From a virus: 35,290 nucleotides of DNA. The notes under the pieces were generated by a model that was given only the letters and a program-made list of their open reading frames with translations, did not search any database and had not been told where the DNA came from. Both the position numbers and the translations under genes were made by a program. Location: the IMG/VR virus record IMGVR_UViG_3300042866_001908, positions 1-35,290 of that record, one strand, 5' to 3'. Positions 1 to 8,800 of the stretch are shown here, piece after piece (the stretch's first letter is position 1; every line of letters starts with the position of its first letter).

Positions 1-127
1 AATCTGGCGGCAGTACCAGTTCCGTCGGAGCCGCCAGAATTACCAGCCAATCCGGCCAGCGTGGTCACCACACCAGCACTGGTGACTTTTCGAATGTTAC
101 GGTTTTCAAAGTCAGCCACAAAAACAT
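1..127. repeat. Terminal direct repeat, left copy (assembly overlap of a circular genome)
   Basis: These 127 bases are identical to 35164-35290. A coding frame runs through the join without interruption, and 127 is a common assembler k-mer length. The simplest reading is that the contig is a closed circle of 35,163 bp written with a k-mer-sized overlap. A true short terminal repeat of a linear virion genome is less likely, because it would lie inside a gene. Confidence 0.93.
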
Positions 128-764
128 TTCCAAGATTATCTACTGCGACTCCATACGGCAGCCCAAATCTTGCGGCAGATCCGGTCGCATCGGTGCTGCC
201 GGAGGATCCTGCCGTACCCGCCAGTGTGGTCACCACGCCCGCGCTGGTCACCTTTCTAATGGTTCGATTGTTGGTGTCCGCCACATAAACGCTTCCAGCC
301 GTATCAACAGCAATTCCCCGGGGGTTTCTAAATAGTGCGGCTGTGCCAGTTCCGTCAGCAGAACCATTGCCTCGGACGTCTGATCCGGCCAAGATGGTGA
401 CATAGCCCGCCGTGGTAATTTTGCGGATACAACCGTTGCCGCTGTCGGAAACATAGACAACCCCGGCCGAATCCACGGCCACTCCCCAAGGGTTGTAAAA
501 CTCAGCGGCCGTTCCGGTTGCGGCCGTGGGAAGCAGAAATTCGCCATTGCGGTTGCCGGCAAAAGTTGTCACCACACCCGCGGTCGTCACCTTGCGAATG
601 ACGCCTGCAGGGGTGTTGATTCCTTGATTTTCCACGGCGAACAAAGCGCCATCCGGCCCGGCCGCAATGCCTGTGGGCAGGGTAAATCGCGCGGCAGATC
701 CGGTTGCGTCTGTTGACCCTCTTACCCCCGGGCTGCCCGCCAGCGTGCCGAAATACAGGCTCAT
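1..764 (-). CDS. NHL-repeat tail protein, N-terminal part (gene continues across the circular join)
   Basis: The reverse strand opens with ATG at 764-762 and stays open to position 1. It then continues at 35163 and ends at 33615, giving 2313 nt and 770 residues. This part encodes residues 1 to about 254: four NHL-type units of 55-70 residues, each ending in a form of VVTTLAG and carrying G(V/I)AVD..G.(V/L)(Y/F)VAD. The whole gene has six such units, the number needed for a closed six-bladed beta-propeller, a fold used for ligand or glycan binding. The start overlaps the stop of the preceding tail gene as ATGA (761-764), so it is translationally coupled and belongs to the tail-tip operon. A receptor-binding or adhesive role is inferred from position and fold only. 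Confidence 0.85.
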   Translation of the reverse strand, partial: MSLYFGTLAGSPGVRGSTDATGSAARFTLPTGIAAGPDGALFAVENQGINTPAGVIRKVTTAGVVTTFAGNRNGEFLLPTAATGTAAEFYNPWGVAVDSAGVVYVSDSGNGCIRKITTAGYVTILAGSDVRGNGSADGTGTAALFRNPRGIAVDTAGSVYVADTNNRTIRKVTSAGVVTTLAGTAGSSGSTDATGSAARFGLPYGVAVDNLGNVFVADFENRNIRKVTSAGVVTTLAGLAGNSGGSDGTGTAAR

Positions 765-3136
765 GTGAACTTCACCTCGATGTCGCCGCCCACCTGGTTG
801 TCCGTGACGCCCGCCAGGCGGTAGCCCACCCAGCCGCGGACGTCCCCGCCCGCCTCGGCGATGTCAAAGTTGATCAGCCGGGCCCGCAGGATGAAATCCC
901 CGGTGGCGGGTGCGCCGCCGGTGCCGGTGTAGGTGCCGTAGAGATTTTTATTGGCGGTGACCTGCACGTTGCCGTTCACCAGCCGGCGCAAAATCTGCAC
1001 GCCGAAGATGTGGGGCGTGAGCGCCTGGGTGAGCAGGACGCGGTGATCCAGCATGGCGATCTGGTTGTAGTCCGCCGCGGAAAGATTCAGCCCCTGGTCG
1101 GCCGGGCTGCTGACTTGCGAAAGATTAGCCGCGTCCACCACGATGCGCCACTGGGCGTCCGTCTCCGCCAGCATCTGCAGCACCAGGCCAAACTGCACCT
1201 CCAGTGTGCGGCCCACGCGCAGCTGCTCGCCGTTAACCGGCACGCGGAAAAGCTCTACCTCGTACGGCACGGGGAACCAAGTGGTCTTACCCAGCTCCTG
1301 CCGCACCTGATAGATCCGGCCGCCCTCATAGGCCACGGCTCCTCCTAGCGGAACGCTTTGGGCGGGGATGTAGCCCATGGGCGCCAGATCCACGCCGCCG
1401 CTATACAGCCACACGCCGGCCGCCGTGGGCGCGGTGGCGATCGGACTGTTTTGGGCGGTCTCGTGCCGGGCGCGCAGCAGGCTGGGCCCGCGGCGGGGCA
1501 GCTTGGCGGCTGCAATGCCTTTGTCTCCCCAGGCTCCCTCCACCTCGGCAAACAGCACTGCGGACCGTTCGGCCACGGTGATGGTTAGCGGGGTGGTGTC
1601 CACGCCGGCCTGATTGATGACGCCCACATTGTTGGGCAGCACGTTTTCCAGATTACCCACGCGGTTGCCCAAGCTGCTTAAGGTGTCCTGCAGGTCTATA
1701 ATCTGGGCGATGGTGTGGGTATGGGACAAAAAGGCGCTGGTGGGTCCGGCGCTGGAGATCATCACGGCCCAGCCAGCGGTGGGCGTGCCATTAAAATTTT
1801 TATCGGTTAAAATAATGGATTGGCTTGTGCTGGTTTGTATCTGGTAGTGACCAAGATCTGCCGGATCCACAATAGAAAGAATTTTGCCACCTGAGTAATT
1901 TTCCCGCACGGTGACGTGGATCGCCTCCGTGCCTAAGTTATGGGCGATAGTCCACGGGCCGGCCCCAGTGACGACGGCGGTGAAGCTCTGGATGCCGGTG
2001 ATGACCTGATCGGTGGTGAAAGGGATGTAGTTGACCGGTTGGGGCGGGTTTAGCCAGTTGATGCGCTGGGCGGCGGCCAGGCCGGTCCAGGCGCCATCGG
2101 CCTGCACGGTCATATTCTGCTGAAAGACGGTGACGTATTTGATATTGGGGGTGGTTACGGTGCCATAGTTAATGCCCACCTCGCACGTCAGCGGATGGGT
2201 GACCTCAAAGTTATCCCGCAGGCTGGCCAGCATGCCTTGGGTGTTGAGATCCAGATCAAAAGTCAGATCGCCCTGCAGGCTTTCCGGAACGACTACCGTA
2301 AGCAGATCCTGCGGCGTGCCACCCAAATCCCCGGAAAATTCGATGTCCGCCGTGTTGTTTTTGGGATTGGTCACGACAAAGGTTTCCCCAGATCCCTTGG
2401 TCGTGCAGCCGGCGATCAGGGCGGACTGAATCTCGGCGGATCCATCCTCCCGGTCCAGCAGCTGGGTGCGGGCGGGGCCCTTGTAGATCTGGAAGGCGCC
2501 GTCAAACTGGGGCGGAACGTAGAGGCGCTGCACCTCGTTTACCTTCACGCCGGTGGCGGCATCGGAGTAGCCGGTGACCACGCGGATGATGGTGGGCGCG
2601 GGCGGGACGATCAGGGAAAACGCGCTGGTGTAGGCCAGCGGGCTCTGCATGGGCCGAAGCTCCTGCACGAACTGGTCCGCGCGGGAGTAGCTGGTGACGC
2701 GGACAAAGCTTTCCGGCTCCAGCCGGTTGTCCGCAATGGTAAGGCCGCTGGTGGCCGTCCAGGCGTTGGTACGGGAGACGATGTAGCTGTCCCGGTCCAG
2801 AGCCACGGACCAGCCGGTGGCCGGGGTGGCCATGGCGTTGAGCACGGCGGCCACGCTGGCGGCGGAGGAGCCGATCGTCACCACGCCGCTGGTGACGCCG
2901 CCCACCACCAGCTTAAAGGTGCCGCTGGTGGGGGCCACGTCGATCGGGCCGTAGGAGAGCCGGGCGTAGGAAAGGGTGGGCCGGGTGACGACGGTGACGT
3001 TGTCGGCCGTTTCGGTCAGCCGCACGGCCAGGGCGAAATCGTCCCCCTGCACCACCTTGGGCAGCTCGATCGATCCCGGCTCGATGCTGTAGCTGGCGGT
3101 CTTGGTGGAAAGGTTGCCGAAAAGGAACGTGGCCAT
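761..3136 (-). CDS. Large tail-tip / fibre protein (791 aa)
   Basis: This 791-residue protein is rich in Ser, Thr, Val and Gly, as beta-structured phage tail proteins are. Near the N-terminus (about residues 22-45) is a VVQGDDFALAVRL segment. It resembles the QG.D.....L element in two neighbouring tail genes and in BppU-type baseplate N-termini. Around residue 475 a SHTHTIAQIIDLQDTL segment resembles the His-Thr linker and short coiled coil common in fibre proteins. It lies between a 71-aa gene and the NHL-repeat gene, and its stop overlaps the next start as ATGA. It is probably a distal tail or baseplate-associated fibre component. The exact role and receptor are unknown. Confidence 0.75.
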   Translation of the reverse strand: MATFLFGNLSTKTASYSIEPGSIELPKVVQGDDFALAVRLTETADNVTVVTRPTLSYARLSYGPIDVAPTSGTFKLVVGGVTSGVVTIGSSAASVAAVLNAMATPATGWSVALDRDSYIVSRTNAWTATSGLTIADNRLEPESFVRVTSYSRADQFVQELRPMQSPLAYTSAFSLIVPPAPTIIRVVTGYSDAATGVKVNEVQRLYVPPQFDGAFQIYKGPARTQLLDREDGSAEIQSALIAGCTTKGSGETFVVTNPKNNTADIEFSGDLGGTPQDLLTVVVPESLQGDLTFDLDLNTQGMLASLRDNFEVTHPLTCEVGINYGTVTTPNIKYVTVFQQNMTVQADGAWTGLAAAQRINWLNPPQPVNYIPFTTDQVITGIQSFTAVVTGAGPWTIAHNLGTEAIHVTVRENYSGGKILSIVDPADLGHYQIQTSTSQSIILTDKNFNGTPTAGWAVMISSAGPTSAFLSHTHTIAQIIDLQDTLSSLGNRVGNLENVLPNNVGVINQAGVDTTPLTITVAERSAVLFAEVEGAWGDKGIAAAKLPRRGPSLLRARHETAQNSPIATAPTAAGVWLYSGGVDLAPMGYIPAQSVPLGGAVAYEGGRIYQVRQELGKTTWFPVPYEVELFRVPVNGEQLRVGRTLEVQFGLVLQMLAETDAQWRIVVDAANLSQVSSPADQGLNLSAADYNQIAMLDHRVLLTQALTPHIFGVQILRRLVNGNVQVTANKNLYGTYTGTGGAPATGDFILRARLINFDIAEAGGDVRGWVGYRLAGVTDNQVGGDIEVKFT

Positions 3137-3162
3137 GGGTTCTCGCCTAAAGGGATGTCAAA

Positions 3163-3378
3163 TCAGCTTTTCGGCTGGGCCACGTCGCCGATGAAGTTTT
3201 TATCCTGGGGCGGATCGGAGGCCAGCAGGCCGGGAAAAAAGGAGGGCTGAAACTGGAACGGCAGGGTGATGAAAAACCACGGGCCGGGCTCACCCAGAAA
3301 CACCAGCCCCTGCGAGCGCAGGCGGCGGTTAATCTCCCTCACCTTTTCCTTGCGGCGGGCGGATTTGTCCAGGCTCAT
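3163..3378 (-). CDS. Small tail-region protein (71 aa), function unknown
   Basis: A 71-residue protein with a very basic N-terminus (residues 6-20 rich in Arg and Lys) followed by an aromatic, Pro-rich C-terminal half containing PGPWFFITLPFQFQPSFF. Its ATG at 3378-3376 overlaps the stop of the upstream 342-aa gene (ATGA), which fixes the start and supports expression. I do not recognise a family. Its position between tail-tip genes suggests a small tail component or assembly factor. Confidence 0.6.
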   Translation of the reverse strand: MSLDKSARRKEKVREINRRLRSQGLVFLGEPGPWFFITLPFQFQPSFFPGLLASDPPQDKNFIGDVAQPKS

Positions 3379-4403
3379 ACGGCGTAGAAGATCCCGCCCA
3401 GCTTGGTCTGCTGGAACAGGTCCAGCATGGCCTGCGAAAAATCGTTGTTTTGGGAAAGGATTTCCCCGATCTGTAGGTTGAGCAGGCCAGCCGCCAAGGG
3501 CGTCACAAAGGTGATACGGGGCAGCTCCTGCCGGGGCCGGATCCGCTGGCCGGCGTGCGCCAGGTTCCAGTGTGTGTAGTAACGCACAAAGATGTTCCAG
3601 CCACCGCGCACCAGCGTGTCGTCCGGAAAGGCCGGGGACAGGGCGTAGACGGTGGCCAAGAGCACCTGGTCAAACGGCAGGTCCGCAAAGCGCTGGGAAA
3701 GGAAACTTTCCAGCGTGGGCGGCAGCGGGGCCACAAACTTGGCCTGCGCCGTCACCATGGGCTGCTCGTCCTCCGGCACCAGAAAGGTGGGGTTGGCGGA
3801 AAGAATCGATCCGTCCACCACCGCGCCTACGGTGACCTCGTTGGCCAAGGCCACGCGTGGCTGGGTGAGCACGATGTCGCAAGCGCGCAGGTAGCGCTCC
3901 GTCTCCGCCTGCGGTCCCAGCAGGTCAGGGTTGGCATCGGCCACGCCGCGGATCCGGAAAAACTCCGGCACGGGCTCAAAGCTGGCCCTTACCTCCCCCG
4001 TGTCCGCGTTGCCGGTGGCCGATCCCTCCGGCGCCGCATCCGCGCCGATCGCCCGCCAGCGCAGCTCCACGGACGCTTGCTCGTCCAGAAACACTTTCAC
4101 GGGCTGCTTCCCGGAAGGCTGCGGCTTTTTGGCCGCCCTAGCCTCGGCCTTCAGCCGCTCCTGCACTGCGGGCGGGGTGTGGGAGAACGGCATGGTGATG
4201 GCCGCCGGCTGGCCGTTGACCAGTCCGGGATTGACCGTGGCGGTCCAGTACCCCCCGGCGGGGTGAGTTTTCAGTTCCACCCACTGTGGGCGGATCTGCC
4301 AGGGGTGGGCCCGGCCGGGCGCCTGCTCCTCCGCCACGCGGATGGGGTACATGCCGGCCGCGCGGGCAGCCAGCTCGTTGTGGCGGCGGGCGGGAAAAAA
4401 CAT
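3375..4403 (-). CDS. Tail-tip region structural protein (342 aa)
   Basis: The open frame extends upstream to 4919, but the real start is almost certainly ATG 4403-4401. It overlaps the previous gene's stop as TGATG, and the upstream extension is only the shadow of that gene. The protein begins MFFPARRHNE and has 342 residues. It has a Lys/Pro-rich linker near residues 85-100 and a C-terminal region rich in hydrophobic and aromatic residues. No catalytic motif is visible. Its position downstream of the tape measure and two other tail genes suggests a distal tail, hub or baseplate protein in the place where lambda-type phages carry M/L/I/J genes, but I cannot assign it to any of them. Confidence 0.65.
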   Translation of the reverse strand: MFFPARRHNELAARAAGMYPIRVAEEQAPGRAHPWQIRPQWVELKTHPAGGYWTATVNPGLVNGQPAAITMPFSHTPPAVQERLKAEARAAKKPQPSGKQPVKVFLDEQASVELRWRAIGADAAPEGSATGNADTGEVRASFEPVPEFFRIRGVADANPDLLGPQAETERYLRACDIVLTQPRVALANEVTVGAVVDGSILSANPTFLVPEDEQPMVTAQAKFVAPLPPTLESFLSQRFADLPFDQVLLATVYALSPAFPDDTLVRGGWNIFVRYYTHWNLAHAGQRIRPRQELPRITFVTPLAAGLLNLQIGEILSQNNDFSQAMLDLFQQTKLGGIFYAV

Positions 4404-4990
4404 CAGCCGGGCCAGTAGATGACGCGCGGGCGGCCGTTGTCTGTAAACGCGCGCGCCTGCAGGTTGTGCAGGGTAAACTGGATGAACTGCCCGCCCCGGG
4501 TGAACGCCAGGGGGATGTGGCCCCTGATGCCTCCCTCCCCGCTGACGTCGGCCGTGCCGGTGCGCAACAGCTCGTTGGGCCGCTTGGTGGTGATAAGCAC
4601 CTTTTTCAGATTTTGCGCGTTGGTAAAGGTGACCTCCGCCACCACCAGAATCGGCCGGTCCGTTGGAAGGCGGGCGGCCGGGTGGGGCACGCCGTCCTCG
4701 TCCACCAGCGGCTTTTCGCCTTGCTGCGTCTGAATCAGCGGCAAGCGGCCGTTCACGTAGCCCTCCCGCACACTGTAAAAATTGGCGCCGGCCGGGTTGA
4801 CCTGCAGCGGCGTGACGATGCTGGGTGGCCGCTGCACCAGCGTGACGTGCTGGCCGTTGCCAGTCTGATGGATGTGGACGCGGTCGTCTCGGGAAAGCAG
4901 CTTTTGCGCGTCCAGCCACTGGGTCAGCTGGCTATAGCGGGCGCGGATTTCATCCCCCGGCTGGGCCATCAGCTCCTTGGGGACGGCCAT
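4403..4990 (-). CDS. Tail-tip region protein (195 aa), function unknown
   Basis: This 195-residue protein begins MAVPKELMAQPGDEIR. It contains mixed beta-type sequence with several Val- and Thr-rich stretches (for example VAEVTFTNAQNLKKVLITTK). No enzymatic motif is seen. It starts four bases after the preceding tail gene and overlaps the following one by one base (TGATG), so the three are translated together. I infer a structural tail role from the operon position alone. Confidence 0.62.
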   Translation of the reverse strand: MAVPKELMAQPGDEIRARYSQLTQWLDAQKLLSRDDRVHIHQTGNGQHVTLVQRPPSIVTPLQVNPAGANFYSVREGYVNGRLPLIQTQQGEKPLVDEDGVPHPAARLPTDRPILVVAEVTFTNAQNLKKVLITTKRPNELLRTGTADVSGEGGIRGHIPLAFTRGGQFIQFTLHNLQARAFTDNGRPRVIYWPG

Positions 4991-4993
4991 GGC

Positions 4994-5785
4994 TTACACC
5001 TGTCCGGGCGTGCTGGTCACCTCGTAGAGCCCATCGGCCACGCCGGAGGTGTCCAGCAGCACATACTCCTGCACCACGCGGTAGGCGCTGCCCTCCCGGC
5101 TGGTGGCGGGCATCTGCATCATCCAGCGGCGTTTAATTTCTTTGCCGTCCTTGTCCCTGGGCCCCGGCGGCGTGGGATAGCCGGCCGGCAGGCTAGTGAC
5201 AATCTTACCGGCTTTTTCATAGATGCCTCGGCTCAGCCCGTTCACAAAATAGGTATGGCGTAGGATCATGTTGACCTCCTTGTAGCGGGTGACGCCAAAC
5301 ATAGGGTTACGCACCTGCCTGCCGGAGCCCAGCCCGCCGCCGCTGGTGGGCGTGTAGAACGGCGGCCATTTGGCAAACCCGTCCGGGGTAAAGTATCCGC
5401 CAAAATCCACGGACAGCTTGTCGATGCGCGGATGCAACTCGATCGGGTGGCTTTCGTAGCTGGTAAACATTTCAAACGTGCCCGAGACGCCCTGTAGGGT
5501 CTCCACCAGGCCGGGGGCCTGTTGCGCATCCACCTGCGCCTGATAGTCCACGGACTGCTCGTACATCCCATCGGCCAGCTTCTGGTTGCTGACACTGGTG
5601 GGGCGGTAGCCGGCGATTTCCTCCGGCTTTTCCAGATCCGCGGCGGAGGTCGTCTGCAGGAAATATTTTTTGCGCAGGGTCTTTTTGCCGGTGTTTTCAA
5701 TGCCCAGCGCCTCGCCGGCCATGCCGATGCGCGTGCCGGCAATTTCAGTGGAGCCGGAGCCGGACGAGGAGGAGCCGCGGGCCAT
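4994..5785 (-). CDS. Tail protein (263 aa), Ser/Gly-rich N-terminus
   Basis: A 263-residue protein whose first 15 residues are a low-complexity Ser/Gly stretch, followed by a mostly beta-type, aromatic-rich domain (YESHPIELHPRIDKL, FGGYFTPDGFAKWPPFY). It lies immediately downstream of the tape measure gene with two bases between the codons. In siphophages this slot is usually filled by the distal tail protein or another tail-tip adaptor. That role is plausible but not shown by any motif I can see. Confidence 0.65.
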   Translation of the reverse strand: MARGSSSSGSGSTEIAGTRIGMAGEALGIENTGKKTLRKKYFLQTTSAADLEKPEEIAGYRPTSVSNQKLADGMYEQSVDYQAQVDAQQAPGLVETLQGVSGTFEMFTSYESHPIELHPRIDKLSVDFGGYFTPDGFAKWPPFYTPTSGGGLGSGRQVRNPMFGVTRYKEVNMILRHTYFVNGLSRGIYEKAGKIVTSLPAGYPTPPGPRDKDGKEIKRRWMMQMPATSREGSAYRVVQEYVLLDTSGVADGLYEVTSTPGQV

Positions 5786-5787
5786 GG

Positions 5788-7065
5788 CTAGCTGAACCTC
5801 CCGGCGGAGCGGATCAGATCGTCCAGCTTGCCGATCACGGTGGCGATCTTGCCGTCAATGCCCTGTACGGTGGTGTTTTTCACGGTGTCCTGCAGGGCGG
5901 CCGGTGTCATGCCACTGCCCATGCCGTGCATCCGTTTGATGAGAACCTCCCGCGGGTCAAAATCCGGCGCGTTGCCGCGCAGCCGGTTCATCTCCTGCAA
6001 TCGATCACGGCGGGCGGCCTCAAACGCCTCCGACCCTGGCGTGGCATCGCGGATCCGCGCCGCCTCGCGGACCAGCTGCCTGTTTTCGGCGCGAGCGGCG
6101 GTGATTTCTTCTTGCTGATCCAGCTCCTGCATTTTTTCCATGGCCGCGGCCCAGCGCTTGGCGCTGTCCTCCTTGGCCTTGGCTTCCCGGTCATACTGCT
6201 GCACACGAGCTTCCGTGTTGCGAACTGTCTGCTCCGTCATGTTTTTCTCAACGTTGCTTCTGCCAAGCAGGGAATCGGCAATCTTGCGGCTGGATTCCTC
6301 CATCAGGTCGGCCCGGCCAGCGGAGTCCAGATTGGGGTTAAAGCGCGCTTGGGCGGCCAAAACCACTGCCTGCACAAAATCCTGATATCTTTCAATGGCC
6401 TTGGAGAGCAAGGGCACAACCGCTCCCAGTCCAAGTGTAATTTGATTTTGAAAGGTCTTGATGGCATCGGATGCACGGCTCAGGGCGGCAATCGTTTCGT
6501 CACTCCAAACCCCCATCGCCTGGCCGTTGGCAATGATCTGATCTTTTCCCATGCGAAAGGTTTCCATCAAAATGGCCGCTCCACGGCCAGCCAGGTCCTG
6601 GGCTACAGCAAAATCCTCCATTCCAAGAGAACCGGAGGCCACGGCATTGGACAAAGCAAAAAACAAATCTTGCGGACTCATGCCCATCAGCTCTTGGGTG
6701 GATAGTCCGATTTTAGCAAACGACTCCTGCAGTTTCTCATTTCCTCCAATGGCTTCACCGGCGTTGCGCGCGAGCTTGTTCATTGCGGCCGCCACATCCT
6801 CCACCGATCCACCGGACAAACTGGCGGCGTTGCCGATCTCCTGGATGGCGCTGGCGGCCACGCCGAAACGGTTGGCCAGATCCTGCAGCTGATCCCCTTG
6901 GTCAATCGCCCGTGAAATGCCGGCCCCAATGGCCGCAAAGCTAAAGGATCCGGCCAGCACCCCGGTCAGGCGATTGCCAAACTTACCCACCGCATTTTCC
7001 ATCGCCGCCAGGCCGGTCTGAAAACCGGAACGGTCCAGCCCCACTTTGACATTTAGATCGGACAT
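5788..7065 (-). CDS. Tail tape measure protein, short
   Basis: The protein has 425 residues. It opens with MSDLNVKVGLDRSGFQTGLA, typical of tape measure proteins (a short beta segment, then S.F..gl..m). There follow a Gly/Ala-rich hydrophobic stretch (about residues 31-56, LTGVLAGSFSFAAIGAGISRA) and long amphipathic helices with Ala/Glu/Lys/Arg (residues 270-370). Tape measure proteins fix tail length and are ejected into the host. At roughly 0.15 nm per residue this would give a short tail of about 60 nm. It follows the chaperone and a 270-aa gene, the normal tail-gene order. No peptidase or lytic transglycosylase motif is visible. Confidence 0.85.
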   Translation of the reverse strand: MSDLNVKVGLDRSGFQTGLAAMENAVGKFGNRLTGVLAGSFSFAAIGAGISRAIDQGDQLQDLANRFGVAASAIQEIGNAASLSGGSVEDVAAAMNKLARNAGEAIGGNEKLQESFAKIGLSTQELMGMSPQDLFFALSNAVASGSLGMEDFAVAQDLAGRGAAILMETFRMGKDQIIANGQAMGVWSDETIAALSRASDAIKTFQNQITLGLGAVVPLLSKAIERYQDFVQAVVLAAQARFNPNLDSAGRADLMEESSRKIADSLLGRSNVEKNMTEQTVRNTEARVQQYDREAKAKEDSAKRWAAAMEKMQELDQQEEITAARAENRQLVREAARIRDATPGSEAFEAARRDRLQEMNRLRGNAPDFDPREVLIKRMHGMGSGMTPAALQDTVKNTTVQGIDGKIATVIGKLDDLIRSAGRFS

Positions 7066-7067
7066 GG

Positions 7068-7880
7068 TTACCTCGCCTTGCTGAGCGCGATCCGGATCGC
7101 GTTCGTCATCTTGCCCCTCTGGATGTCAAGGGCGCGCTGGATCTGGCCGGGGTTGAGGCACTTGTCGATCCACGGCACATGGTTCGTCATCCGCACGTAC
7201 TGGCTGGACCCGTTGCCGCCGGTGGCGTCGTAGACGTTGCCAAGGCTTTGCCCCCGGGCGTGGCGCGTCACCCAGCCCGGAATCCCGCGCCATCCTCCCA
7301 ACTGCTGGGCACAGCTGGCCCAGCCTGCCTTGGCGGTGCCCACGCGCTGCGTGATTTTCTTGACGTAACTGCGCGCCGCCTGCGGATTGATGACGGCCAG
7401 CTTGGTGAAGATGTTGCTGGGCACCTTGCGGCGCGCGCCATGCCTCGACCTTGCGTGCTCCCGTCCTCCGTCAAACCGCCCCACGTCCGTGCTGAAATAA
7501 GGGTCGATGCGCAGTGCGTTTAACAGCTCCCGCGCCTTGTCATATTGGCCAGCACGAATCAAGCGCACAAAAGCCGCTTCGGCCTGCGGGGCGCTCTTAA
7601 CACGGGGCAGATCAAAACTTCCGCCACTGTTTTTTACCCTGCCTGCCGCTTGGGGCACATCGTCATACACACGGCCAATTTCCGTGGTCACTGCGCCCTC
7701 CCCCTGCTTTCTGGCGTCAGTTCCAGAGCCGAACGGCTGGGTCTGGTGAGCCAGATTGACGGCGACCAGCCTGGCCTGCCTCAAAATCGCCTCCGCAAAA
7801 CTGATCCGCGTGGCTAGAGCGTAACGACGCAACTGGGCTGAAAACGCCCGATCGTCTACGGAAACCTTGATGTCGTTCAT
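7068..7880 (-). CDS. Tail-region protein upstream of the tape measure (270 aa)
   Basis: A basic 270-residue protein. Its N-terminal 60 residues (MNDIKVSVDDRAFSAQLRRY, then an Ala/Arg-rich helix ending near TQPFGSG) faintly resemble the start of HK97 gp10-like tail-completion proteins. Residues 140-190 are strongly basic. It overlaps the putative chaperone by ATGA and ends two bases before the tape measure start. The gene order fits a tail assembly or tail-completion factor. The family assignment is tentative, and the protein is longer than typical gp10-like proteins. Confidence 0.6.
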   Translation of the reverse strand: MNDIKVSVDDRAFSAQLRRYALATRISFAEAILRQARLVAVNLAHQTQPFGSGTDARKQGEGAVTTEIGRVYDDVPQAAGRVKNSGGSFDLPRVKSAPQAEAAFVRLIRAGQYDKARELLNALRIDPYFSTDVGRFDGGREHARSRHGARRKVPSNIFTKLAVINPQAARSYVKKITQRVGTAKAGWASCAQQLGGWRGIPGWVTRHARGQSLGNVYDATGGNGSSQYVRMTNHVPWIDKCLNPGQIQRALDIQRGKMTNAIRIALSKAR

Positions 7881-8446
7881 TTTGCCGCCGCCCTTCTGGC
7901 TCTTACCTTCTCAATCGCCAGTATCTCCCCTTCCGAAAGCAGATCCACGCTGCACCCCTTCTGCATGGCGAAGGCCACGTGGTACCAGTACGCCTGCCCC
8001 ACGGGTAGATTCCAGGCCGTCTCCGCGCTCCAGCCGGTGGATCCACAGATCCCGCTCACAATCGCCAGCGCCCACGGCAAGCCCACCGGTTCCCTGCTAC
8101 CCGGGCTGCGCTTCTGCTCCTCCCGCCACAGTTGCGGCAGGGCGTTAAAATCCTCCAGGTAGGCGCGGAACTTTGCCGTCTCAACCAAAAATTTACAGCT
8201 CCACGTCCGCATCCAGTCTAGCACCAGCCGGCGGCCGGATAGGTCGGGCAACTGCGGGAACGGCGTGGTGCATACCGCCACGGCCAGCCGCAAATCCTTG
8301 GCCGTGGGAAAGCAGCCGCCCAGAAAATATGGGCTGCCGGCAATCTCCAAATTAAGCAGGTGCCAGAGAGACAACGGCCGCAGCCGCCGGCGCAGGACGA
8401 CGTGGTCGTCCCGGTTGAGGAAACTTTCGGCGAAAAGGCGGTTCAC
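7877..8446 (-). CDS. Putative tail assembly chaperone (189 aa)
   Basis: A 189-residue, Trp-rich, mostly helical protein encoded between the putative tail tube and the tape measure, where tail assembly chaperones lie in siphophages. The C-terminal part (WNLPVGQAYWYHVAFAMQKG) resembles the W..p....w.y..a segment seen in several chaperone families. It starts with GTG at 8446-8444, directly at the foot of a perfect 8-bp hairpin and with no free Shine-Dalgarno sequence, so translation is probably weak. I saw no programmed frameshift signal of the lambda G/GT type. The call rests mainly on position. Confidence 0.55.
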   Translation of the reverse strand: MNRLFAESFLNRDDHVVLRRRLRPLSLWHLLNLEIAGSPYFLGGCFPTAKDLRLAVAVCTTPFPQLPDLSGRRLVLDWMRTWSCKFLVETAKFRAYLEDFNALPQLWREEQKRSPGSREPVGLPWALAIVSGICGSTGWSAETAWNLPVGQAYWYHVAFAMQKGCSVDLLSEGEILAIEKVRARRAAAK

Positions 8447-8466
8447 GCCGGCGGTGTGCCGCCGGC
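8447..8466 (-). promoter_or_regulatory. Perfect 8-bp GC hairpin between tail tube and chaperone genes
   Basis: The arms GCCGGCGG and CCGCCGGC are perfectly complementary around a 4-base loop. The hairpin occupies all the space between the TAA stop of the 107-aa gene (8469-8467) and the GTG start of the next gene. It lacks a U-tract, so it is more likely a translation brake, RNA-stabilising element or attenuator than a classical terminator. A similar but longer hairpin follows the major capsid gene. Confidence 0.75.
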
Positions 8467-8790
8467 TTAGCTGCCTAGCGAGCTATCGGGGTTGTAAACT
8501 CCGCTGGCTGATACCTTGACCACATCCCCAACCGTCTTGGCGTAATTTTCAGATGTCTTAACGAACTCCTGACCGGCAACGGTAAAAGATGCTGGCACGC
8601 TTACCCCGCTGCTAATCCCCTCAATGGAAATGCTGTAGCGCGGATTGTAGTAGGTGGTGACGGTGGGAGCGGTATTAACGATGCCCGGATCAATGACGAT
8701 CTCATCCTGCTCTCCGGTAATGGATAGGCTGATCAGCTCCTCAATTCCGGTAATGGTCGGCGGGGTGGCTCCAAATCCTTTGAACGGCAT
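8467..8790 (-). CDS. Putative major tail (tube) protein, small (107 aa)
   Basis: A 107-residue acidic, Thr/Val/Ser-rich beta-type protein. It contains TTYYNPRYSISIEGISSG and a C-terminal GDVVKVSASGVYNPDSS, reminiscent of the closing strands of tail tube subunits. It sits between the head-tail completion genes and the chaperone/tape measure pair, the standard position for the tube gene. The strong hairpin right after its stop matches the one after the capsid gene and suggests a highly expressed structural product. At 107 residues it is smaller than most tube proteins, so the neighbouring 88-aa protein could instead be, or contribute to, the tube. Confidence 0.55.
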   Translation of the reverse strand: MPFKGFGATPPTITGIEELISLSITGEQDEIVIDPGIVNTAPTVTTYYNPRYSISIEGISSGVSVPASFTVAGQEFVKTSENYAKTVGDVVKVSASGVYNPDSSLGS

Positions 8791-8800
8791 GGCGGCTCCT

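Noticed and set aside
2195-3250. Long plus-strand open frame (351 codons)
   Set aside because: Shadow of the 791-aa tail gene; very Gly/His/Arg-rich, no domain.
4404-4919. N-terminal extension of the 342-aa tail gene
   Set aside because: It would overlap the 195-aa gene almost completely. The composition is Arg/Ala/His-rich, and the TGATG coupling at 4401-4405 gives a better start.
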